A DNA stretch of 34,834 bases, from assembly GCA_945877175.1 (NCBI GenBank), contig CAMCRC010000022.1:1-34834 (forward strand). The letters run 5' to 3'. The notes beneath the pieces were generated by a model that was given only the letters and a program-made list of their open reading frames with translations, made no database searches and was not told the origin of the DNA. Below, piece by piece: positions 1 to 7,504 of the stretch. The position numbers and the translations under genes were made by a program. Origin of the DNA: Klebsiella pneumoniae (GTDB lineage Bacteria > Pseudomonadota > Gammaproteobacteria > Pseudomonadales > Pseudohongiellaceae). Every line of letters starts with the position of its first letter. The first letter of the stretch is position 1.

Positions 1-454
1 GGGCGAGCAGGCCCGGACCAACCACTCGCGTGAACCAGGTTTCGCGGAAATCGGGCAACAGCGAATCAGCCAGCGCAGAGAGAACGAAAAAGACCAGCAC
101 CAGGGGAAAGAACCAGTCCTTGATGCGGAAATAGTGCTCCTCAAGGTCCATGGACTGGCCTTCGCGCAGCTCGGGGGTGAGTACGAAGCTGAGCAGCACC
201 AGCACAATGGGAGCACTGAGCCCCAGCAACATCTGACCGACGGAACGCAGATCCACGCCAGTCTGATACTCCCAGAAGCCGAGATAGTGGAAGGTCACGA
301 CCACCAGCAGCCAGAATGACCAGCCCAGCACAAACACAGGGCGCTGCACATGCTGCCAGCTGCGGATCAGACGCCCCCAGCCCATCATCAGTTCGGCCAG
401 CGAGAACGCGACGACTACCGAGACGAACATCATGATGAATTCGAATTTCGACAT
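1..454 (-). CDS. Conserved membrane protein of unknown function, partial (C-terminus outside window)
   Basis: The reading frame opens at ATG 454-452 on the minus strand and stays open to the window edge, giving 151 codons with no stop. The product is very hydrophobic, with about four membrane segments: residues near 5-22 (starting FEFIMMFVSVVVAFSLAEL), about 38-58, about 72-92 and about 112-130. A GWGRL motif follows the first segment and an acidic stretch (ELREGQSMDLEEH) lies between the third and fourth. I recall similar unnamed bacterial membrane proteins but know of no function. It starts 24 nt after the receiver-like gene on the same strand, so the two are probably co-transcribed. The ribosome-binding site is weak (only purine-poor sequence precedes the ATG), consistent with translation depending on the upstream gene. 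The coding call is firm; the function is unknown. Confidence 0.7.
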   Translation of the reverse strand, partial: MSKFEFIMMFVSVVVAFSLAELMMGWGRLIRSWQHVQRPVFVLGWSFWLLVVVTFHYLGFWEYQTGVDLRSVGQMLLGLSAPIVLVLLSFVLTPELREGQSMDLEEHYFRIKDWFFPLVLVFFVLSALADSLLPDFRETWFTRVVGPGLLA

Positions 455-478
455 GGGGGAGGGCCTGCCAGCGCCGGG

Positions 479-967
479 TCAGTCGTGCTGTTCCTGCGCG
501 AGGAAGTCGCGCAGTGACTCACGGTTGAGTTCGGCAGCACGCTTCTCGAAAACGATCTTGTTCAGCGTGTCGATCAGGGCGTCGCGGAAATTGTCCTTTT
601 GCAGGTAGGCACACACACCCCCGTCGGCCGTTACCAGCGCGCGCTTCTTGAGGTCTTCACGATGGTCTTCCGTCACCATGATCACAGGAGTTGGGTGCCG
701 CAAGGGGCTGCGCCTCTCCACCTCTCTGAGGTGGTACAGGAACTGGTCGCGGGGCTTCTTGTAGTTGTTCCAGCCGGTGATGACACAGGAGAGCTTGTTG
801 GTCAGCAGACCAAAGCAGCGGTCGTACTGCTCCACCGCGTCCATGGCATTGGCTTCATTGTAGGTATTGATGCTGGTGTACTGCCCCGTCGCGCCGATCT
901 CGGCGGCAATCTCGTCAACCAGTTTGTTGTCGAGATCGTAAATCAGGATTACGGGTTTGAAACTCAT
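479..967 (-). CDS. Receiver-like (pseudo-receiver) domain protein
   Basis: This 162-residue protein has the layout of a two-component receiver domain. There is a hydrophobic first strand with acidic residues (VILIYDLDN, residues 6-14), a third strand (LSCVITGWN, 59-67), a fourth strand ending in the conserved Thr (PVIMVTEDH, 94-102) and a fifth strand ending in the conserved Lys (AYLQKD, 120-125). The position that normally holds the phospho-accepting Asp reads T64-G65-W66, so ordinary phosphorylation looks impossible. The tail (about 135-162) is helical and charged with no DNA-binding domain. A GAGGT Shine-Dalgarno-like sequence lies about 6 nt before the ATG. It sits between an SDR gene and a membrane protein, all on the minus strand with short gaps. 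The fold assignment is good; a role as a phosphorylation-independent signalling partner is inference. Confidence 0.72.
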   Translation of the reverse strand: MSFKPVILIYDLDNKLVDEIAAEIGATGQYTSINTYNEANAMDAVEQYDRCFGLLTNKLSCVITGWNNYKKPRDQFLYHLREVERRSPLRHPTPVIMVTEDHREDLKKRALVTADGGVCAYLQKDNFRDALIDTLNKIVFEKRAAELNRESLRDFLAQEQHD

Positions 968-991
968 GCTGAGACCTCTTGTTGTTCTTCA

Positions 992-1012
992 CTGCTGCGC
1001 TCAGCGCAGCAG
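992..1012. repeat. Perfect short hairpin overlapping the SDR stop codon
   Basis: Arms CTGCTGCGCT (992-1001) and AGCGCAGCAG (1003-1012) are perfectly complementary around a single base. The minus-strand stop codon (1003-1001) lies within it. There is no T-run on either side, so it is not a standard terminator. It could protect the upstream mRNA or reduce read-through into the receiver-like gene 33 nt further on. Confidence 0.45.
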
Positions 1013-1726
1013 TTGTCCGCCATCCACGTCGACGGTGGTGCCGGTAGCATAGCCATTCTGCATCAGGTAAAGCAACGCGCCGGCGACTTCCTCCGGGCGC
1101 CCCACGCGCTCGACCAGCTGTCCCTTCACCATGGCCGCCACACGCTCGGCACGGGCATCGCCCATCCAGTCAAACAGGGCTGTGTCGATGATGCCCGGGG
1201 ATACGACATTGACGCGGATCGGCGCCATCTCGGAGGCAAGGCAGCGTACCAGGGTCTCTACGGAGGCTCCGACACAGCTGAGGGCCGAACTGTTGGCTTT
1301 GATCTTGCGCGCCGGAGCGCCGCTGACCAGGGTAATGGAGCCCGTCTTTGCCATGAAGGGAGCGCCGGTGCGCACCACTTTTGCATAGCCCCAGAGCTTG
1401 CCGAACGCGTCCTTGAACTGGTCTTCCGTCTGTTCGAGAAAGGGCTTGAGCGTGCGGGATCCTCCCGTGGCGGCCGAGACCAGGTGGTCGATCACACCCA
1501 CTTCAGCAAACAAGGCCTTCAGCGCGGCTTCGTCATGAGTGTCCACGCTGACCACCCTGATGCGCCCTGCTCCAGCAGCAACAGCTTTTTCGATATGCGC
1601 GGCCGAGCGGCCGGCGGCCCAGACATTGGCGCCAAGTTGACTCGCACCAAGCGCTGTAGCCAGGCCGATGCCCGACGTACCGCCGATTACAACTACGTTC
1701 TTGCCCTGCAAAGCCCCTGTTGCCAT
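1001..1726 (-). CDS. SDR-family (Rossmann) protein lacking the catalytic Tyr-Lys
   Basis: This is a 241-residue short-chain dehydrogenase/reductase fold. The nucleotide-binding motif GGTSGIG lies near the N-terminus, followed by a basic AAGRS after the second strand (NADP preference likely) and VDTHD at the adenine pocket. NVVSPGIIDT marks the usual segment after the active site, and GTTVDVDGGQLL is the classical C-terminal SDR end. The active-site region is abnormal: after the catalytic-type Ser (LVSGAPARK) the expected YxxxK is replaced by SCVGAS, so both Tyr and Lys are missing. The start at 1726 is preferred over an ATG 39 nt upstream because GGGAGA precedes it at good spacing and the translation then begins directly before the first strand. 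Either it belongs to an atypical SDR branch with different chemistry or it is non-enzymatic. Confidence 0.85.
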   Translation of the reverse strand: MATGALQGKNVVVIGGTSGIGLATALGASQLGANVWAAGRSAAHIEKAVAAGAGRIRVVSVDTHDEAALKALFAEVGVIDHLVSAATGGSRTLKPFLEQTEDQFKDAFGKLWGYAKVVRTGAPFMAKTGSITLVSGAPARKIKANSSALSCVGASVETLVRCLASEMAPIRVNVVSPGIIDTALFDWMGDARAERVAAMVKGQLVERVGRPEEVAGALLYLMQNGYATGTTVDVDGGQLLR

Positions 1727-1919
1727 GTCAGTCTCCCGATGAATTCCGCAAGTGACGTCGCGCACCGCACTACGTCTGTGATGGCGGGCGATGGTAGCAC
1801 AGAATGTTCGGACGGCTTTTTTCAGCAGCGTTGGCGCCCTTCATTTTCACCGCACAGGCTTTACCCTCGCAGCCGAAGCTGGCATGGTAGACATGCATTC
1901 GCACATACAGGAGAAGCAC

Positions 1920-2237
1920 ATGCGCAAGATCATTCTGGCTTTTGGATTGGGCGCGACTCTCAGTGCCTGCGGCAACTGGGTCAACCTGACGGCGGCTGGC
2001 CGCCTGGTCACCGTCGCCACACCAACGGAAGTGACAAGCTGCCGACGTATTGGCACCAGCACGGCCAACGCACTGAGCGAGATCGCCTTCGTGGAGCGCG
2101 GTTCTTCGAAATTGCAGGCTGAACTGATCGACCTTGCCCGCAATGAAGCCGCCGACATGGGTGGCAACCGTATCGTCGTGGAGTCGCCCATTACTGACGG
2201 ACGGCAGTCCTTCGGCGTTTACAGCTGCCTGAATTAG
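1920..2237 (+). CDS. Small outer-membrane-type lipoprotein, DUF4156 (YjeI/RcsF-like) family
   Basis: This 105-residue protein has a lipoprotein signal (MRKIILAFGLGATLSAC, lipobox LSAC, lipidated Cys17). The mature part fits the DUF4156 pattern: an LTxxG stretch, a first conserved Cys in TSCRRIG, an ARNEAADMGGN helix and a final VYSC with a second Cys. The two mature cysteines could form a disulfide, as in related small envelope lipoproteins. The start is supported by AGGAGA at 1909-1914, 5 nt before the ATG; a longer reading from 1791 has no ribosome-binding site and would bury the signal peptide. It precedes the RND exporter gene by 112 nt and is divergent from the SDR gene. Function is unknown; an envelope role is inferred from the lipid anchor. 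Confidence 0.8.
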   Translation: MRKIILAFGLGATLSACGNWVNLTAAGRLVTVATPTEVTSCRRIGTSTANALSEIAFVERGSSKLQAELIDLARNEAADMGGNRIVVESPITDGRQSFGVYSCLN

Positions 2238-2349
2238 CCCCAATCGACCGCGCAGGATGCCGGCGAGCAACACTCGAATTCCGACAAGAAAAAAAAGCAC
2301 TCCTGTGTTGTGAAGTCGCAGGAAGAATGGAATCTGGAAGCAGGATCAG

Positions 2350-5094
2350 ATGGACAAGACACTACTCTCGCTGAGCAGATTCTTCGCGCTCATTCCTCTG
2401 TGGATACTCCGCGCCCGCTGGCCTGTGCTGATCATTCTGATCAGCTCCACAGTCTTCATGGGCTATGGCGCTGCCACACGCACCACGCTCGACATGACCA
2501 TCGACAGCTTCATCGACCAGGATGACCCGGCGATTGCAGCGCTCAACGAATTCCGCGAACAGTTCGGCAGTGACGACTCCGTGTTTCTGGTTTACCGGGC
2601 TCTGGACGGCGACGTGTTTTCAGCGCAGTCCCTGCGCGCTGCGCAGGCCCTGACCCGGGAACTGGAAGACTGGCGGCAGCTCGACCCGGGCAACTATCCA
2701 GAGGAAATTGACGGCGAGCCGGTCATCCTCGAAGAACTGGACAATATCCGGCGCGTGCAATCGCTCACCACCGCCCGTGTGCAGAGTGTCGACGGCGACA
2801 CGCTGCGTTCCGACCGCCTTGTTCCAGAACAATTGCCAGAGTCTGCCGAAGCCCTGCGTGCCATTCGCGAACGCGCACTGACAGAGGACGATTACCGTCT
2901 GCTCTTTTATTCCGCCGACGGTCGCTACGCCGGCATATTGATCCAGACGCTCTTCGGCGCGGAGCCCGTGGAGGGCTTCACCCCACTGATTGACGCCGCT
3001 GACGTATCCCTGGACCTGAGTTTCAGCGCATTCGATGCGGCAGATTCCTTTGCACTCGATTTCGACGAAGCTGCCGCCGTGCAGGACATCCCCTTCCAGA
3101 CAGTGGACATGTTCCAATACAGCGCATTTTTCACGGCCGTTCGCGCCGTCTATACGCAGCACGCGAATGTCCTGGAGTTCTATCCTGTGGGCAATCCGCC
3201 CATGAACGAGTTCATTTACCGCATGCTGCAGCAGATGATGGTACTGGGCATTGCGATGATCGGCATCTTTGTGGGGCTGTTGTGGGTGCTGTTCCGATCC
3301 TTCAGCGCGGTAGTCTGGCCCATTCTCACCATCGGTCTGAGCCTGCTGTGGACCTGGGGAGCCACTGCATGGCTCGGAGTGCCCATGTCCACCATGATCG
3401 TACTGACGTGCCTGCTGATCTTCGCCTGTGGCATTGCCGACTGCGTGCATGTGATGAGCGCCTACTTCGGGTACCGGCGCGAGGGGCTGGATCACGACAA
3501 GGCTGTGTATGCGGCGTATGACAGTACCGGGCTGGCAATCTTCGTCACAACCATCACGACCATGGCCGGCGTGATGGCCCTGAGTCTGTCGGACCTTACC
3601 CCCATCCGCGTCTTCGCCGTGATGTCGGCGGGCGGCGTATTCATGGCGCTGTTCTTTACCATGGTGCTGCTCCCAATCCTTCTCAGTGTGTGGCATCCGG
3701 GCACGCCCCGTGAACGCGCACCTTCGTCCTGGCTGCGGCAGCGCTGGCAGGTCTTGTCAGGCTCTGCCAAAGCCGCGTGCTGCATGCTGTTGCTGGTGGC
3801 AGGCATGCCTGTTCTGGGCCCGCAGATCGGGGCCTATCTTGCGCTGGTCTGCGTGCTCACCGCCGCTGTTCTGCACTGGCAGGAGCCCATGCTGCGAGCA
3901 GTACCGCGCCTGGTGGCACGCAGCCCGGCCACGATTCTTGGTGTGTTCGGCGCCATTCTGGCGGTGTGCGTCTACGGCACCAGCCTGGTGCGCATCGACA
4001 GCAACATCTCGGAACTTTCCCGGGAAGGCAGTGAGATGCGGGTAGCCTATGCTGTCGTGGATGAGCACATGGCCGGCGCCCAGAGCATGGAAATCATGAT
4101 TGACACGGGCATCAGCGACGGCCTGCTCAATCCTTCGATGCTGCATGCAGTAGATGCCCTGCAGATGCGCATCGAGAGCGAATACGCCGCGCAGATCTCG
4201 CGCACCTGGTCGCTGGCGGATATCGTGAAGGACACCAACCAGCTCATGAACAACAATGATGCGGCCTTCTACCGCGTGCCCGATACCGAGGCGATGATTT
4301 CCCAGCTGCTGTATCTGTTCAACAGCGCCAACCCGGATGACAGGCGCAGCCTGGTCTCCGATGACTACAGCCGTTCGCACATCACCTTGAATGCCTACAA
4401 CGCCGGCTCCTATCAGTACCAGCAATTCTTCGACGAGATCGGACTGCTGATTGACGAAGTGTTCGAGCCCCTGCGGGAAGACTTCCCCGCATTGGAAGTG
4501 CGGATGACGGGATCCATTCCTCTGATGATGCGTGCGACCGACGAGATCGCGCAGTCGCAGTACAGCAGCTTCGGACTGGCACTGGGCGTGATCTGCGTCA
4601 TCATGATGCTGACGCTTGGCTCCATTCAGGGTGGTTTGCTGTCGATCATTCCGAATCTGATCCCGGCCTTTCTCAGCTTCGGACTGATGGGGCTTCTGGG
4701 TATCCCGCTGGACACCGACACGCTCATGATCGCGCCAGTGATCATCGGCATTGCGGTGGATGACACGATTCATTTCATGACACACTACCGGCTGGAACTG
4801 ATTCGCACACGCAGTATGGCACTGGCGCTCAAGAGCACCGTGGAAGACGTCGGCACGGCCGTGATCTTCACCACCATGGTGCTGGGAATGGGCTTCGCTA
4901 TCATGGGCTTCTCGGACTACCTGGGCATTGCCAAGATCGGCATTTTCGGGTCACTGGCTATCTTTGTTGCGCTGCTTTGCGATCTGTTCCTGATTCCCGC
5001 TCTTTTGCACGTTTTCAAACCGGATTTCGGCGTCAAGGATGCGCAGCGTACCTTCGACGTCGATGACATCGCCACGCAGAGGACACCGGCATGA
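2350..5094 (+). CDS. RND-superfamily (MMPL-type) exporter
   Basis: This 914-residue inner-membrane protein has the duplicated RND plan: one N-terminal membrane segment (about 12-42), a large periplasmic domain, a bundle of membrane segments (about 298-460), a second single segment (about 528-550), a second periplasmic domain and a second bundle (about 740-895). The proton-relay region is visible in both halves as GIADCVHVMSAYF and GIAVDDTIHFMTHYR, each with the expected Asp. It resembles the predicted-exporter branch (COG1033/MMPL) rather than the multidrug HAE branch, since it is shorter and no adaptor (MFP) gene is adjacent. The start has an AGGA about 5 nt upstream. The stop overlaps the next ATG by 4 nt, coupling it to the LolA-like gene. 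Lipid or hydrophobic cargo is inferred from those partners. Confidence 0.88.
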   Translation: MDKTLLSLSRFFALIPLWILRARWPVLIILISSTVFMGYGAATRTTLDMTIDSFIDQDDPAIAALNEFREQFGSDDSVFLVYRALDGDVFSAQSLRAAQALTRELEDWRQLDPGNYPEEIDGEPVILEELDNIRRVQSLTTARVQSVDGDTLRSDRLVPEQLPESAEALRAIRERALTEDDYRLLFYSADGRYAGILIQTLFGAEPVEGFTPLIDAADVSLDLSFSAFDAADSFALDFDEAAAVQDIPFQTVDMFQYSAFFTAVRAVYTQHANVLEFYPVGNPPMNEFIYRMLQQMMVLGIAMIGIFVGLLWVLFRSFSAVVWPILTIGLSLLWTWGATAWLGVPMSTMIVLTCLLIFACGIADCVHVMSAYFGYRREGLDHDKAVYAAYDSTGLAIFVTTITTMAGVMALSLSDLTPIRVFAVMSAGGVFMALFFTMVLLPILLSVWHPGTPRERAPSSWLRQRWQVLSGSAKAACCMLLLVAGMPVLGPQIGAYLALVCVLTAAVLHWQEPMLRAVPRLVARSPATILGVFGAILAVCVYGTSLVRIDSNISELSREGSEMRVAYAVVDEHMAGAQSMEIMIDTGISDGLLNPSMLHAVDALQMRIESEYAAQISRTWSLADIVKDTNQLMNNNDAAFYRVPDTEAMISQLLYLFNSANPDDRRSLVSDDYSRSHITLNAYNAGSYQYQQFFDEIGLLIDEVFEPLREDFPALEVRMTGSIPLMMRATDEIAQSQYSSFGLALGVICVIMMLTLGSIQGGLLSIIPNLIPAFLSFGLMGLLGIPLDTDTLMIAPVIIGIAVDDTIHFMTHYRLELIRTRSMALALKSTVEDVGTAVIFTTMVLGMGFAIMGFSDYLGIAKIGIFGSLAIFVALLCDLFLIPALLHVFKPDFGVKDAQRTFDVDDIATQRTPA

Positions 5095-6008
5095 TGCCAG
5101 CCACCACTTCGCGACACAGCCTCGCGCGTACCCTAGTTACAGGCATTCTTGCGCTGGGCCTGACCTTGGGCACTGCGCAGGCGGGCGCCCAGGAAAGCCC
5201 CCGCGAGATTCTCGAGAAAGTGGAGGACGCGCTGCGCAGCACGTCAGATTCCGCTTTCAATCGCATTCAGCTTTCCAGTTGCCAGTTCGGCATTCGCGAC
5301 AATCAGATCACCTGCGCCGAGCGTGCCCGAATCAAGGCATTGGAATCGGTAGGCGTGAATTTCGGCATTGACAACAAGAACACCAAATCGGTCGCCATCG
5401 TGCTGGAGCCTCCTGCCGAGCGCGGCATCGGCATGCTGAGCATCGCCTATGACGACGCGACCCAGGACAATGAGACGTGGCTCTATCTGTCGGCCCTGGG
5501 GACCGTCAAGCGCATCGCCAGTGGCAATTCCGACGACGATACCGAGCCGGCTGCATTGTTTGGCTCAGAGTTCACCACGGAAGATCAGGACACCGGCAAG
5601 CTGGACGAATACACGCTGACCATGCTGGAAGAGACCACCGAAGGCGGCCGCGACGTGTGGAAGATCGAGTCCATCCCGAACGAGGAGCGCGCGCGCAAGA
5701 CCCGCTATGCCCGCATCGTGCAGTACATCGACAAAGAGCGCTACGTGGCGCTGCGCGCCGACATGTATGACCAGCACGGCCGCGAGATCAAACGTTTGCT
5801 GGCGTCCCGCGTAGAACTGGTGAATGACGTCTGGGTGGCGCGCTCACTCACAATGATGAACCTGGTCAGCAATCGTTTGTCCAACATGGCCATTCTTGAG
5901 ATCAATACCGGGATCGAGGTGCCTGAGGACTTTCTGAGCCAGCGCACGCTGATCGATGTGGCCTTCCGTGAAACCGAACTGCAAAAGTTGCGAGCGCAAA
6001 TTGACTGA
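5091..6008 (+). CDS. LolA-like periplasmic carrier (outer membrane lipoprotein-sorting type)
   Basis: This 305-residue protein has a Sec signal peptide (about 1-33, cleavage near AQAGAQ). The body matches the LolA-like family usually found beside MMPL exporters. The hallmark is the segment WLYLSALGTVKRIASG followed by an FGSEFTTED-type stretch, and a C-terminal half rich in beta strands (YIDKERYVALRADMYD). LolA folds are open half-barrels that carry acyl chains across the periplasm. The gene begins inside the exporter stop codon (ATGA), so the two are translationally coupled. One oddity is a pair of Cys residues (C64 and C75) in an early insertion (SSCQFGIRDNQITC) that I do not associate with the family and that may form a disulfide loop. 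The cargo cannot be read from sequence. Confidence 0.85.
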   Translation: MMPATTSRHSLARTLVTGILALGLTLGTAQAGAQESPREILEKVEDALRSTSDSAFNRIQLSSCQFGIRDNQITCAERARIKALESVGVNFGIDNKNTKSVAIVLEPPAERGIGMLSIAYDDATQDNETWLYLSALGTVKRIASGNSDDDTEPAALFGSEFTTEDQDTGKLDEYTLTMLEETTEGGRDVWKIESIPNEERARKTRYARIVQYIDKERYVALRADMYDQHGREIKRLLASRVELVNDVWVARSLTMMNLVSNRLSNMAILEINTGIEVPEDFLSQRTLIDVAFRETELQKLRAQID

Positions 6009-6036
6009 GGCGGCCGGGCGCACGCAGGAGTCGGTT

Positions 6037-6056
6037 GGAGCGGGCTTGCCCGCGAG
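6037..6056. repeat. Solitary REP-like palindrome
   Basis: GGAGCGGGCTTGCCCGCGAG reads almost exactly like the core of classical Pseudomonas REP elements. The stem GCGGGC (6040-6045) / GCCCGC (6048-6053) is perfect around a TT loop. I found no partner copy in the window. It lies between the LolA-like stop codon (6008) and the signal-peptide coding part of the outer-membrane gene, so it overlaps the probable translation start of the latter. Confidence 0.7.
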
Positions 6057-7479
6057 CAAAGGCCTGCACTCCGCTGCCAGCCATCCATGTGGCCTGCTGC
6101 TCAGCGCTCTGCTCCTCTCCCTGTGCCACCCCACCCTCGCCCAGGATTTCTCCCTCGACAATCTGAGCTTCGATAGCGGTGCCTTGGACAGCGCCAGCGT
6201 GGGCGACGACCTCTTCGCTGAAGCTGTCGACCGCCGTCCTGCGTGGCTGCGCCCTTTCACGTTCCGGCCCAGCCTGCAGGTGATGGCCCAGATCAATCCG
6301 CACAGCGTGGACCTGCCTGGCGACGTTCACATTGAACGCAACGCCGCCACCGAAAACAGTCGCCTGAGCCTGCTGACCCGTTACCAGAATGCCTTCGCTC
6401 CCGGCTGGCTGCTGCAGGGCAGCGCCCAGGCCAAGCTCTACTGGCCTGGCGACTACGAGTACCGGGCCAATAACGAGAAGATAGACACCGAATTCCGGCT
6501 GAACGAGTTGTTCCTGCAACGCAGCGAAGGCTCACAGAGCCTGAAGCTGGGGGCGCAGACAGTCGTCTGGGGCGAGAACGTGGGCAACTCGGTGCTCGAC
6601 GTGATCAACACCAGCGAGTATCGCGACCTGAGCATCATCGACATCGAGGATGCCCGACTGAATCAGTGGCTGATGGTGTGGGATCGTTTCGGCAGCAATA
6701 GCCACCTGTCGAGTTTCGTGAATCTGTATCCCGAGTTCAATCCGCCGCCGGTGCGGGGCAGCCCGTTCTTTTTTGAGCCCGAGTTCAATCTCACCGACTT
6801 GCACCGCGACAAGCCGCTTTTCGAGATCGGTTCGAAGATGCGCTGGAGTTTCGCTGGCAGCGATGTCTCCCTCATGGCGGCCTATCTGCACGAGAATCAG
6901 TTGCGCTACAGCGCGCCTGCCTCAGGCATGGGTGACGCCGCAGCGCAGGCAAATGACTTCCTGTTGCTGGGTTTCAGCACCAACCGTGCGATCGGAAAAT
7001 TGCTGCTGAATCTGGATATCGCTTTCAGCCACGATGTCCTGGGGGATTTCGTGGCCACGTCACCGCTCGGCATCAAACGACCTGTCGCCGGCAAGGCCGA
7101 TCTGATCGCCGGTACGGCCGGCTTTGAATACGCCATCAGCAATGAGCAAAGTCTGATCGCAGGCGTCTCGGCACAAACAGTGCTGGATCAACGCCTACTG
7201 CTGCTCCCGGGGGAACGTCTGGTGGGGGGAGAGGTCACGGGGAATGTATTGCTGCGCTACTCGAACTCTCTGCGCAATGGCGATGCGGTTCTGGCGGTGA
7301 CGGTGCAGAGCGCGCTGGACGCCGGCTCACTGCTGGCCAGCGTGGCGCTGAACTACACGCTCAGCAACCACCTGGCGCTGTTGACCCAGGTGATCGCCAC
7401 CCGGGCAGACAAAGACGCGCTGGCCGCCTTTCTGGACGAAGACGTGCGCGCGGGCATGACACTGACATGGTCGTTCTGA
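6046..7479 (+). CDS. Outer-membrane beta-barrel partner of the RND exporter (DUF1302-like)
   Basis: This is a predicted outer-membrane barrel. It has a signal peptide (hydrophobic core GLLLSALLLSLC, cleavage near TLAQ), then alternating aromatic/hydrophobic strands throughout and a terminal Phe (TLTWSF), the usual barrel-assembly signal. The segments WGENVGNSVLDVINTSEYRD and NLYPEFNPPPVRGSPFF resemble DUF1302-type proteins that accompany MMPL exporters and LolA-like carriers. The start is uncertain. In-frame options are ATG 5956 (overlapping the previous gene by 53 nt), TTG 6001 and TTG 6046. I prefer 6046 (477 aa) because GGAG lies 5 nt upstream and the protein then begins directly at a normal signal peptide; the longer versions translate the REP element and give a 60-residue pre-sequence. 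It is the last gene of the operon. Confidence 0.78.
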   Translation: MPASKGLHSAASHPCGLLLSALLLSLCHPTLAQDFSLDNLSFDSGALDSASVGDDLFAEAVDRRPAWLRPFTFRPSLQVMAQINPHSVDLPGDVHIERNAATENSRLSLLTRYQNAFAPGWLLQGSAQAKLYWPGDYEYRANNEKIDTEFRLNELFLQRSEGSQSLKLGAQTVVWGENVGNSVLDVINTSEYRDLSIIDIEDARLNQWLMVWDRFGSNSHLSSFVNLYPEFNPPPVRGSPFFFEPEFNLTDLHRDKPLFEIGSKMRWSFAGSDVSLMAAYLHENQLRYSAPASGMGDAAAQANDFLLLGFSTNRAIGKLLLNLDIAFSHDVLGDFVATSPLGIKRPVAGKADLIAGTAGFEYAISNEQSLIAGVSAQTVLDQRLLLLPGERLVGGEVTGNVLLRYSNSLRNGDAVLAVTVQSALDAGSLLASVALNYTLSNHLALLTQVIATRADKDALAAFLDEDVRAGMTLTWSF

Positions 7480-7500
7480 AACGCTTGACGTCGTTCAGAA
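7474..7500. terminator. Possible weak bidirectional hairpin between convergent genes
   Basis: TTCTGAAACG (7474-7483) can pair with CGTTCAGAA (7492-7500) with one bulged A. It lies between the stop codons of the outer-membrane gene (plus) and the symporter (minus), where a shared terminator would be expected, but there is no T-run. Confidence 0.3.
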
Positions 7501-7504
7501 TCCG

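Noticed and set aside
599-2122. Open frame of 507 codons on the plus strand
   Set aside because: It runs antisense through the receiver-like and SDR genes and into the lipoprotein gene in another frame, and has low-complexity composition typical of a shadow.
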